64,000 nt of DNA from Sphingopyxis yananensis (GTDB lineage Bacteria; Pseudomonadota; Alphaproteobacteria; Sphingomonadales; Sphingomonadaceae): positions 546,195 through 610,194 of the forward strand of contig NZ_JAJEWI010000008.1 in assembly GCF_020687785.1 (NCBI RefSeq). Direction: 5' to 3'. Numbering within the stretch: the stretch's first letter is position 1; each line of letters starts with the position of its first letter. Positions 12,400-19,548 of this stretch are shown piece by piece. Position numbers and translations under genes: made by a program. Below the pieces are notes generated by a model. The model was not told the origin of the DNA. It saw only the letters and a list, made by a program, of their open reading frames with translations, and ran no database searches.

Positions 12400-13872
12400 A
12401 TGAGTGCATTCGGACGCCGACCTGGAACCACTGGACGCCCAGCCTTTGGTGTTGCCAAGCCTATGCAAGGCGGAATGCCAGCTTCCACCACCGCTATCCA
12501 TTCGGAACCCAAGCTGAACCCCGAAAATCTGTCGCCGGAAATGGAGGTCATGGCCCGCCTCGACCAGCGCAGCAGCGCAGAGGCTATGATCCCTGAAAAA
12601 GCCCAGGGATTTGAAGCCAGTGTCCACAAAATCAAGGAACAAGTCCTTCCGCGCTTGCTGGAACGCGTCGACCCTGAAGCGGCTGCGACCCTGTCCAAAG
12701 ACGAACTGACCGAAGAATTCCGCCCGATCATCCTCGAGGTGCTGGCCGAACTGCGCATCACACTAAACCGCCGCGAACAATTTGCGCTGGAAAAGGTGCT
12801 GGTCGACGAATTGCTGGGCTTTGGTCCGCTAGAAGAATTGCTGGCCGATCCGGACATTTCCGACATCATGGTCAACGGGCCCTATCAAACCTATATTGAA
12901 CGCAAGGGCCAGTTGGTGCTGGCCCCTATCCAGTTCCGCGACGAACAACATTTGTTCCAAATCGCCCAGCGTATCTGCAACATGGTGGGCCGCCGTGTGG
13001 ACCAAACCACCCCGCTGGCCGACGCCCGCCTCAAGGACGGCAGCCGTGTGAACGTCATCGTGCCACCGCTGTCCTTGCGCGGCACCGCTATCTCCATTCG
13101 TAAATTCTCGGCCAAGCCGATCACGCTGGATATGCTGTGCCAATGGGGCGCGATGAATCAGAAAATGTGCACCGCGCTGAAAATCGCAGGGGCCAGCCGA
13201 TTCAATATTGTGATTTCCGGCGGCACGGGTTCGGGTAAAACCACCATGCTCAATGCTTTGTCGAAAATGATCGATCCGGGCGAGCGGGTGCTAACCATCG
13301 AAGACGCCGCCGAACTTCGCTTGCAACAGCCGCACTGGCTGCCGCTCGAAACCCGTCCAGCGAACCTAGAAGGTAATGGCGCGATCACCATGGGCGACTT
13401 GGTGAAAAACGCCCTGCGTATGCGCCCTGACCGCATCATCATGGGCGAGGTTCGTGGTCAGGAATGTTTCGATTTGCTCGCCGCCATGAACACCGGTCAC
13501 GATGGGTCGATGTGTACGCTGCACAGCAACAGCCCACGCGAATGCCTTGGCCGTATGGAAAATATGGTGATGATGGGGGATATTAAAATCCCCAAAGAAG
13601 CCATTTCCAAACAGATCGCCGATTCCGTCGACATGATCGTTCAGATCAAGCGTCTGCGCGATGGGTCGCGCCGCGTCACCAATGTCACCGAAGTGATCGG
13701 CATGGAAGGCGATGTGATTGTGACCCAAGAATTGTTCAAATTTGAATATTTGGACGAAGATAAGGACGGCAAGATCATTGGCGAATATCGCTCGCTGGGT
13801 CTGCGTCCCTATACGTTGGAAAAGGCCCGCCAATATGGCTTCGACCAACCCTTTCTAGAGGCGTGCCTGTAA
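12400..13872 (+). CDS. CpaF/TadA-family secretion ATPase
   Basis: Type II/IV secretion superfamily ATPase that powers Tad/Flp pilus assembly. 490 residues: a disordered N-terminus (about 1-75), the N-terminal domain with ELLGFGPLEELLADPDISDI (137-156), Walker A GGTGSGKTT (274-282), an Asp/Glu box region, Walker B RIIMGEVRG (about 340-348) and the His box GHDGSMCTLHSNSP. All catalytic motifs look intact. None of the usual Tad partners (cpaB, cpaC, cpaE, tadB, tadC, pilin) flank it; its neighbours are the atp operon and a small membrane gene. The remaining pilus genes may lie elsewhere, or this ATPase may serve another system. Confidence 0.93.
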   Translation: MSAFGRRPGTTGRPAFGVAKPMQGGMPASTTAIHSEPKLNPENLSPEMEVMARLDQRSSAEAMIPEKAQGFEASVHKIKEQVLPRLLERVDPEAAATLSKDELTEEFRPIILEVLAELRITLNRREQFALEKVLVDELLGFGPLEELLADPDISDIMVNGPYQTYIERKGQLVLAPIQFRDEQHLFQIAQRICNMVGRRVDQTTPLADARLKDGSRVNVIVPPLSLRGTAISIRKFSAKPITLDMLCQWGAMNQKMCTALKIAGASRFNIVISGGTGSGKTTMLNALSKMIDPGERVLTIEDAAELRLQQPHWLPLETRPANLEGNGAITMGDLVKNALRMRPDRIIMGEVRGQECFDLLAAMNTGHDGSMCTLHSNSPRECLGRMENMVMMGDIKIPKEAISKQIADSVDMIVQIKRLRDGSRRVTNVTEVIGMEGDVIVTQELFKFEYLDEDKDGKIIGEYRSLGLRPYTLEKARQYGFDQPFLEACL

Positions 13873-13878
13873 CGCCAT

Positions 13879-14085
13879 TTATAGGACATCCACCAATCCA
13901 CCGCCGCTGATCCACAGGGCGGTGGCGAAAATGGCCACCGCAATCGACAATAAAGATATGGCGCGCCACGGCATAAAGCCCACCTTGTCGACGTCCTTGC
14001 GGTTGCGCCGCCGCCAGTCCGCCAATTCGGACCATGCAAAAAGGCTGGCCGCGGCCACCGCAATCGACGCCATCGACACTTGCAT
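13879..14085 (-). CDS. Small membrane protein, unknown function
   Basis: 68 residues from ATG 14085 (an ATG at 14115 would add ten Cys-containing residues and is less likely). Two hydrophobic segments (about 5-19 and 42-62) flank a basic loop with WRRRNRKDVDKVGF, suggesting a two-pass inner-membrane hairpin. Convergent with cpaF (6 bp between stops) and divergent from the exported methyltransferase gene. No family recognised. Its support is the topology, the position and the lack of a competing frame. Confidence 0.6.
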   Translation of the reverse strand: MQVSMASIAVAAASLFAWSELADWRRRNRKDVDKVGFMPWRAISLLSIAVAIFATALWISGGGLVDVL

Positions 14086-14144
14086 ATCAACCCAACCCTT
14101 CGCACAACAGACCAAAGCGTGGTCACAAAATCCGAGGTGCCGAT

Positions 14145-15014
14145 ATGCGTAAATTTTTATCTGTTACAAGGGCCCTAGGCCTAGTTTCACTCTTCCCCAT
14201 GGCGGCTAGCGCGCAACATGCCGAACATGATCATGCCCATCACCCCGCGCCCGCTGCCGCAGCCCATGCTGTGGAGGCCGTGCCTGCGGTGGACGCCGCG
14301 ATTGTCGCAGCGGTCGCATCATCGCATCGCAGCCCCGCCAACGTCGCCCGCGACACCTATCGTCACCCGGCCGAAACCTTGGCCTTTTTTGGCGTCGGTG
14401 CAGCCGACACGGTGGTGGAACTCTATCCCGGTGGCGGCTGGTATACGGAAATTCTGGCCCCGCTCACCAAAGCCTCTGGCAGGTTTTACGCCGCCGCGCC
14501 TTGGAAATCGCTGGCGGGCATTCAGCAAAAAGCCAGCGAAACACCCGATATTTATGGTGCGATTCAATTCGCCGAATTTCCCGCCACGGGCGCAAACCCC
14601 AGCGTAACCCCCGACAGCGCCGATGTCGTGCTGACATTCCGCAACGTCCATAATTGGCGCTTTGGTCCAGCGGCCAATCCCGCCAAAGCCTTTGAAGATA
14701 TATACGCCATGCTCAAGCCGGGCGGCGTCTTGGGCGTGGTGGAGCATCGCTTGAACGAAGACGCGGACAGCGCGCTGGAACAAAGCAGCGGCTATATGAA
14801 AGAAAGCAGCGTCATCGCTTATGCCGTGGCCGCCGGATTCAAATTGGACGCGCGCAGCGAGATAAACGCCAACCCACGCGATACCAAAAACCACCCCAAG
14901 GGCGTTTGGACCCTGCCCCCCTCGCTCAGCCTGAAAGACGTCGACCGCGACAAATATCTGGCGATTGGCGAGTCCGACCGCATGACGCTGCGTTTCATCA
15001 AGCCTGCGCAATAA
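14145..15014 (+). CDS. Exported class I SAM-dependent methyltransferase-like protein
   Basis: 289 residues from ATG 14145, which gives a clean signal peptide (MRKFLSVTRALGLVSL...ASA, cleavage near residue 23). The mature N-terminus is His/Ala-rich (HAEHDHAHHPAP). The Rossmann methyltransferase core has motif I VVELYPGGGWYTEIL, later DVVLTFRNVHNW, and MLKPGGVLGVVEHR as the post-motif. It resembles the family of predicted exported methyltransferases (COG4798 type). SAM is not known to be available in the periplasm, so either the protein uses another ligand or it is not exported. It lies 11 bp before aat and may be co-transcribed with it. Confidence 0.8.
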   Translation: MRKFLSVTRALGLVSLFPMAASAQHAEHDHAHHPAPAAAAHAVEAVPAVDAAIVAAVASSHRSPANVARDTYRHPAETLAFFGVGAADTVVELYPGGGWYTEILAPLTKASGRFYAAAPWKSLAGIQQKASETPDIYGAIQFAEFPATGANPSVTPDSADVVLTFRNVHNWRFGPAANPAKAFEDIYAMLKPGGVLGVVEHRLNEDADSALEQSSGYMKESSVIAYAVAAGFKLDARSEINANPRDTKNHPKGVWTLPPSLSLKDVDRDKYLAIGESDRMTLRFIKPAQ

Positions 15015-15025
15015 GATAGGCGGTT

Positions 15026-15049
15026 ATGGACGCGATGGACGCGATGGAC
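15026..15049 (+). repeat. 9 bp tandem repeat at the aat start codon
   Basis: ATGGACGCG occurs twice and a third partial copy ATGGAC follows, each copy bringing an in-frame ATG. Change of copy number would add or remove three residues without shifting the frame. Confidence 0.8.
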
Positions 15050-15850
15050 GTCATTGACCCTGCGTTGCTGCTCAGTGCTTATGCGCAGGGTATATTCCCC
15101 ATGTCCGATGGTGCGGACGATCCCGATATTCACTGGGTCGAGCCGCATCTGCGTGCCATTTTGCCGCTGGACGGATTTCATTTGTCCCGCAGTTTGAAAA
15201 AGACACTGCTATCCGATCATTTCACGGTCACAACGGATCAATGTTTTTCTCGCATGATGGCGCTGTGCGCGGCGGCGGCGGATGACCGACCCAGCACATG
15301 GATTAACCAGACCATCCACCAAAGCTATGCCCAACTGCATGAACTGGGTTACGCCCATAGCGTCGAATGTTGGCAGGGCGGCGAATTGGTCGGCGGCCTT
15401 TATGGCGTCAGCTTGGGCCGCGCCTTTTTCGGCGAATCGATGGTCAGCCGCCGCACCAATGCCAGCAAGGTAGCGCTGGCCCATTTGGTGGCGCGCTTGC
15501 GGGTTGGCGGGTGGCAAATGCTGGACTGTCAATTTATGACGCCGCACCTCGCCAGCCTAGGCGCGATCGAAATTCCACAGCAAAGCTATGTGGAACTGCT
15601 TTATTCGTTATTGGCAGGGTCGCTGGACGGCGTTGTCGGCGCAGCGGCAGTGGCCGCCGCCGCTGGGGCCGAGGCTGCTGCTGCCGTTGCCGGCGCAGCG
15701 GCGGATGTCGCCGCCCCATTGCCGTCACCGCCATTTCCGGCAGGCGACTGGGGCGCATTGGATACATTGGCCGCATCACTGGGCACCGCGCGCTCCACCG
15801 CTTCACCGCCCGGATATGTCATTGCACAGCTTTTGACGAAAACATCATAA
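15026..15850 (+). CDS. aat: Leucyl/phenylalanyl-tRNA--protein transferase
   Basis: Adds Leu or Phe from charged tRNA to proteins with N-terminal Lys or Arg, marking them for ClpS/ClpAP. The family hallmarks are present: YAQGIFPMSD, WVEPHLRAILPLDGFHLSRS, TWINQTIHQSY, GLYGVSLGRAFFGESMVS and DCQFMTPHLASLGA. It has 274 residues, longer than the usual 230-250, because a low-complexity Ala-rich insert (about 207-235) precedes the conserved tail GYVIAQLLTKTS. The first codons form a 9 bp tandem repeat (ATG-GAC-GCG), giving three possible in-frame ATG starts. The last 250 bp overlap the DUF2155 gene on the opposite strand. Start uncertain by 3 or 6 codons. Confidence 0.95.
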   Translation: MDAMDAMDVIDPALLLSAYAQGIFPMSDGADDPDIHWVEPHLRAILPLDGFHLSRSLKKTLLSDHFTVTTDQCFSRMMALCAAAADDRPSTWINQTIHQSYAQLHELGYAHSVECWQGGELVGGLYGVSLGRAFFGESMVSRRTNASKVALAHLVARLRVGGWQMLDCQFMTPHLASLGAIEIPQQSYVELLYSLLAGSLDGVVGAAAVAAAAGAEAAAAVAGAAADVAAPLPSPPFPAGDWGALDTLAASLGTARSTASPPGYVIAQLLTKTS

Positions 15851-16299
15851 ATGGGGTGCTGAATCACATTACGTTCGGGACGTTCGCGAAACACCCACCC
15901 CGAAAAGACCCGATACCATTTGCTGTCGCGCTGATTTTTGACCACCAGCTGCACAAAAGCACCCGTTTCCGGCGTGTTTTCCCATGGCGCGGTGGTTTCA
16001 CAGGCGCGCAAGCGCACCAAGACATTGCCGACACGCTGCTCCGTGCCCGGCTTCATGGTCAAATCGGTCACCAACCCATTGCGTTTATTGAGCAAGCCCA
16101 ATTGTGCAATGCGTTGGTCCATTGGCGTTACGCCATCAATATTTTGCAAATTTTCCGGCAGCGCATCCGCTTTTTTCAGTTCCACCGGAACGGTTTGCGC
16201 GGCCTTTTTATCATCGCTCTGGCCGCAAGCAGACAGCATAGAGGCCGCGATGAACGCGGCCCATGTGCCACCACGGCGCAGCAGCTTGACCCCGCTCAC
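15601..16299 (-). CDS. DUF2155 domain lipoprotein
   Basis: 232 residues. Start is GTG at 16299, whose GTGA overlaps the stop of the NDUFA12-like gene, indicating translational coupling. An ATG further upstream at 16428 would lie wholly inside that gene and is rejected. The N-terminus has a lipoprotein signal (WAAFIAASMLSACGQS, lipid-modified Cys about 25). The DUF2155 core runs from about 45 to 165 (LRACETTAPWENTPETGAFV ... WVFRERPERNVIQHPIYDVF). The last 60 residues are Ala/Pro/Thr-rich low complexity, and this tail is encoded opposite the 3' end of aat. Function of DUF2155 is not established; its place beside a complex I accessory gene is suggestive only. Confidence 0.9.
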   Translation of the reverse strand: MSGVKLLRRGGTWAAFIAASMLSACGQSDDKKAAQTVPVELKKADALPENLQNIDGVTPMDQRIAQLGLLNKRNGLVTDLTMKPGTEQRVGNVLVRLRACETTAPWENTPETGAFVQLVVKNQRDSKWYRVFSGWVFRERPERNVIQHPIYDVFVKSCAMTYPGGEAVERAVPSDAANVSNAPQSPAGNGGDGNGAATSAAAPATAAAASAPAAAATAAAPTTPSSDPANNE

Positions 16300-16682
16300 T
16301 CGGCGCCGGGCTGCCAAGCCTGATAATCGCCGGTTGCATGGGCCCGCACCCCGCCACGTTCCAACGAACCAGCGGGACGGTGCGCGTCCTTGCTGCCGGT
16401 CAAATTGCGGGTGGGTTCCGCCTGCCATGCACGACGCGCAGCATGTTTTTCCGATGGTAATTCATCATAGGTGCGGTGCAGCCAGCCGTGCCATTCTGGC
16501 GGAACGCGGCTTGCGTCATTCGCACCATTATAGATGACCCAGCGGCGTTCGCCCTTGCGCGCACGATAATAGCGGTTGCCGAGATGATCCTCGCCCACCA
16601 GCTCGCCGTTTTTCCAGCTGTTCAGCAGTGTTCCGACAGTCGCGCCGTTCCACCAAGTGAAAATCTTACCCAAGATGCTCAT
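16296..16682 (-). CDS. NDUFA12-like NADH:ubiquinone oxidoreductase accessory protein
   Basis: 128 residues from ATG 16682. The family signature is clear: LGKIFTWWNGATVGTLLN, GEDHLGNRYYRARKGERRWVIYNG, then ASRVPPEWHGWLHRTYDELP. This family is the bacterial relative of the mitochondrial complex I subunit NDUFA12 (B17.2) and is largely restricted to alphaproteobacteria and mitochondria. It sits between a small ORF (11 bp upstream) and DUF2155 (overlapping stop and start) in a recX-led operon. Complex I nuo genes themselves are not in the window. Confidence 0.93.
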   Translation of the reverse strand: MSILGKIFTWWNGATVGTLLNSWKNGELVGEDHLGNRYYRARKGERRWVIYNGANDASRVPPEWHGWLHRTYDELPSEKHAARRAWQAEPTRNLTGSKDAHRPAGSLERGGVRAHATGDYQAWQPGAE

Positions 16683-16693
16683 AGCAGGGGCGT

Positions 16694-16840
16694 TTACAGC
16701 CAAGCGTCATCGCTTCGCAAGCGTGAAACGGGATTTTCATCACTTTCCGCATCAAATATCGTCCCATCTTGCCGCCCAGCAACCAAAATTTGGGTATTTT
16801 TATGCGCAAGGCGCATTGCCTGCGCGTCCAGCTTCGTCAC
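16694..16840 (-). CDS. Possible small protein of 48 residues between recX and NDUFA12-like gene
   Basis: Opens with GTG at 16840, five bases after the recX stop, and ends 11 bases before the NDUFA12-like start. AGGCAGG directly precedes the GTG and could act as the ribosome site. The peptide (VTKLDAQAMRLAHKNTQI ... ESDENPVSRLRSDDAWL) has mixed, protein-like composition, with no Arg/Ala shadow bias, and exactly fills the gap in an otherwise tightly packed operon. No family recognised; polar, no membrane segment. It could instead be the tail of an older recX reading frame, because the frame is open further upstream. Confidence 0.45.
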   Translation of the reverse strand: MTKLDAQAMRLAHKNTQILVAGRQDGTIFDAESDENPVSRLRSDDAWL

Positions 16841-16845
16841 CCTGC

Positions 16846-17463
16846 CTAGGCTTGGTTCGCCAGAATCGCAGCCACCTCGTCGGGGTGGGGATGGTCCATG
16901 GGGGGCAAAGCCAATATCCGCCGCGCCAAATTCATCGCATGTCCTGCACGGATAAACGCAGCCACCTGCTTTTCCCGAACCGCACGATCCTCGGTTGCGG
17001 TCGCCGCAAAAGGCCCAAAGCGGCGGCGCTGCGCGAATCGGATCGCGGCCTGTGTTGCACCATCGGCACCGGCCTGCCCCCAATCATCATCTGACCCGCC
17101 ATCACCGCGCAGTTCATCCAACGCTTCTTCGCTGTTTTCCGCCGAAATACCATCGAATCGCAATTGAGCCCGCACCCGCGCTGGTCCCAAGCCGCGCCGC
17201 ATCATGGCGCCGCCCCGCATGCGCGCATATTGGCCATCATCCAAATAGCGCATCTCTTCCATCCGATTCACCGCCGTCTGAATGGCTTCTTCAGGGCTTT
17301 GATCATCAATCCACTTGGATTCCGCGACTTTCCGTGACAAATAGCGCGCCAACTTGCCACTGGATGTCGCGTAACGCGCAACATAGGCAAGCGCCAGTTC
17401 GTCAAGCTTGGCCGCATTGAGTGGCCGCTTGGTTCGATCCGTTGGAGTGCGTTCATGGTTCAT
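16846..17463 (-). CDS. recX: Regulatory protein RecX
   Basis: Modulator that caps RecA filaments. 205 residues from ATG 17463. It shows the three-helix-repeat organisation of the family: ALAYVARYATSSGKLARYLSRKV, YLDDGQYARMRGGAMMRRGLGP with RVRAQLRFDGIS, and a basic C-terminal repeat with ARRILALPP. A Gly/Asp-rich linker (GDGGSDDDWGQAGADG, about 138-153) inside the protein is unusual. First gene of a four-gene operon with the small ORF, NDUFA12-like and DUF2155 genes. recA is not in the window. Divergent from the acyl-AMP ligase gene with 114 bp between. Confidence 0.88.
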   Translation of the reverse strand: MNHERTPTDRTKRPLNAAKLDELALAYVARYATSSGKLARYLSRKVAESKWIDDQSPEEAIQTAVNRMEEMRYLDDGQYARMRGGAMMRRGLGPARVRAQLRFDGISAENSEEALDELRGDGGSDDDWGQAGADGATQAAIRFAQRRRFGPFAATATEDRAVREKQVAAFIRAGHAMNLARRILALPPMDHPHPDEVAAILANQA

Positions 17464-17577
17464 ATGCCACGTTTGTGCCACACTCCTGTCAGATTGAGAA
17501 CGATCTGAACCGCCATATCGGGAATTCTCGATAAGGACGTCATTGTTCAAACCTTTTAAGGATCGCGCGCGTCGCCC

Positions 17578-19407
17578 ATGACCAACACCGTTGATAGCAG
17601 CACCGTTGACATGAAGGCCGCCCCGCGCTCGCCTGCGCCGGATCAAGCTACGCCTATGACCCAAAATACCGAAACCATGGTGGACGCGCTGCGCCCCACC
17701 CCCACGCTGTGCACGCAGCCACGCCGCTTTTCTGACTTTGCCACGGTTGGCGAAGCTTTGGATTATGCCGCATCGGGTTCACGCGGCCTGAATTTCCACG
17801 ATCCGCGCGGCAAATTGGTCAGAGCCTATCCCTATAGCGAATTAAAACAGGACAGCCTGCGCGCCGCTTATCGGTTGTTGGCAGCCGGTATCAAGGCTGG
17901 CGACCGCGTGGCCCTGGTGGCCGAAACCGGTCCCGAATTTGCGGCTTTATTCTTTGGCACCATTTATGCCGGTGCCTGGCCTGTTCCGCTGCCCTTGCCC
18001 ACCAGCTTTGGCGGACGCGAATCCTATGTCGGCCAATTGATGGTCCAGCTGGAAAGCTGTGACCCCGTCATGCTGTTCTTCCCGTCGGAAATCGCCGCTA
18101 TGGCCGTGGAAGCAGCCAACGCCAAAAATGTCACCCCCATGGACTGGAGCGAGTTTGAACAGCGCGCCGCCGTGGAAACCGCCTTGCCGGAACAGCATTC
18201 GAATGAGACCTGCTATTTGCAATATAGCAGTGGATCGACACGCTTCCCGCACGGCGTGGCGGTCACGCATAAGGCTTTGCTCAACAATTTGGCGGCTCAC
18301 TCCCATGGCATGAAGCTGGTCGACAGCGACCGCTGTGTATCATGGCTGCCATGGTATCATGACATGGGCTTGGTCGGCTGCTTATTGTCACCCGTCGCCA
18401 ATCAAGTGTCGGTCGATTATCTGAAAACCGAAGATTTTGCGCGCCGTCCGCTGGCTTGGCTGGACTTGATCAGCCGCAACACTGGCACCACGCTCAGCTA
18501 TTCGCCGACCTTTGGCTATGATATTTGCGCCCGCCGCGTGTCCAGCCAAACGAATGTCGCGGAACGTTTCGACCTGTCGCGCTGGCGCGTGGCGGGCAAT
18601 GGCGCGGATATGATTCGTCCCGACGTCATGCAGAAATTCATCGATGTTTATGCCGCGGCTGGATTCAAGCCCAGCGCCTTTCTGCCCAGCTATGGCTTGG
18701 CCGAAGCGACGCTGGCGGTGTCGATCATGCCGCCGGGCGAAGGCATTGTCGTGGAACTGGTCGAAGAAACCGAATTGTCCGGCGTATCCGGTGATGCTGA
18801 CCGTCCCACACGCTATCGCTCGATCGTCAATTGCGGCCGCGCGGTTCGTGACATGACCATCGAAGTGCGCGACGAAGCGGGTCAAATTTTGCCCGACAAA
18901 ACCGTCGGCAAAGTGTGGTGCACCGGCCCGTCGCTGATGACCGGATATTATCGTGACCCAGAATCCACCGAGGCCTGTATGGCAGACGGCTGGCTCGACA
19001 CCGGCGATATGGGTTATATGTCAGACGGCTATATTTACATCGTTGGCCGCGCCAAGGACATGATCATCATCAACGGCAAAAATCATTGGCCACAGGATAT
19101 TGAATGGGCGGTGGAACAATTGCCCGGCTTTAAATCCGGTGACATTGCTGCTTTTGCTATCACCACGCAAAATGGCGAGGAAACACCCGCCGTCTTGGTC
19201 CAGTGCCGCACCAGCGACCCCCATGAGCGCGCCAAGCTGCTCGAGGATATTCGCGACCGCGTTCGCGCCATCACGGGCATGAACTGCCTGATCGAATTGG
19301 TACCACCACGCAGCCTACCGCGCACCAGTTCTGGTAAACTCAGCCGATCCAAGGCACGGGCCCAATATTTGTCGGGTGAAATTCAACCCTTCAAAATTGC
19401 AGCCTGA
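17578..19407 (+). CDS. Fatty acyl-AMP ligase / AMP-dependent synthetase
   Basis: Adenylate-forming enzyme of the FAAL group that activates fatty acids as acyl-AMP, usually for transfer to an acyl carrier protein. 609 residues. The A3 ATP loop is YLQYSSGSTRFPHGVAVTHK; SYGLAEATLAVS, GWLDTGDMGY and GRAKDMIIINGKNHWPQDIE are intact; the catalytic Lys is in RTSSGKLSRSKAR near the C-terminus. The residues RRVSSQTNVAERFDLSRWR resemble the FAAL-specific insertion that separates FAALs from acyl-CoA ligases. No carrier protein, polyketide or sphingolipid genes are adjacent. The first 40 residues are low complexity and a later start is possible (ATG 17611 or 17656). Confidence 0.88.
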   Translation: MTNTVDSSTVDMKAAPRSPAPDQATPMTQNTETMVDALRPTPTLCTQPRRFSDFATVGEALDYAASGSRGLNFHDPRGKLVRAYPYSELKQDSLRAAYRLLAAGIKAGDRVALVAETGPEFAALFFGTIYAGAWPVPLPLPTSFGGRESYVGQLMVQLESCDPVMLFFPSEIAAMAVEAANAKNVTPMDWSEFEQRAAVETALPEQHSNETCYLQYSSGSTRFPHGVAVTHKALLNNLAAHSHGMKLVDSDRCVSWLPWYHDMGLVGCLLSPVANQVSVDYLKTEDFARRPLAWLDLISRNTGTTLSYSPTFGYDICARRVSSQTNVAERFDLSRWRVAGNGADMIRPDVMQKFIDVYAAAGFKPSAFLPSYGLAEATLAVSIMPPGEGIVVELVEETELSGVSGDADRPTRYRSIVNCGRAVRDMTIEVRDEAGQILPDKTVGKVWCTGPSLMTGYYRDPESTEACMADGWLDTGDMGYMSDGYIYIVGRAKDMIIINGKNHWPQDIEWAVEQLPGFKSGDIAAFAITTQNGEETPAVLVQCRTSDPHERAKLLEDIRDRVRAITGMNCLIELVPPRSLPRTSSGKLSRSKARAQYLSGEIQPFKIAA

Positions 19408-19413
19408 AAATAG

Positions 19414-19445
19414 AAAGGGGAAGCTGGTCCCATCTTCCCCCTTTT
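19414..19445 (+). terminator. Terminator after the acyl-AMP ligase gene
   Basis: Stem AAAGGGGAAG / CTTCCCCCTTTT with a ten-base loop, seven bases after the stop codon. The T run is short and partly inside the stem. Confidence 0.75.
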
Positions 19446-19548
19446 AACCGGCACTCTATTCTATCCAAAATGACCGTCATATAATATAAAACCATTTTGA
19501 ATGTTTTTACTTATCGTGCCGTAACTTTCTTATGATAACCCTTGGCAT

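Noticed and set aside
15367..16323. Open frame on the plus strand spanning aat and the DUF2155 gene
   Set aside because: Arg/Cys/Gly-rich shadow of two supported genes in other frames. The real overlap at this place is between aat and DUF2155.
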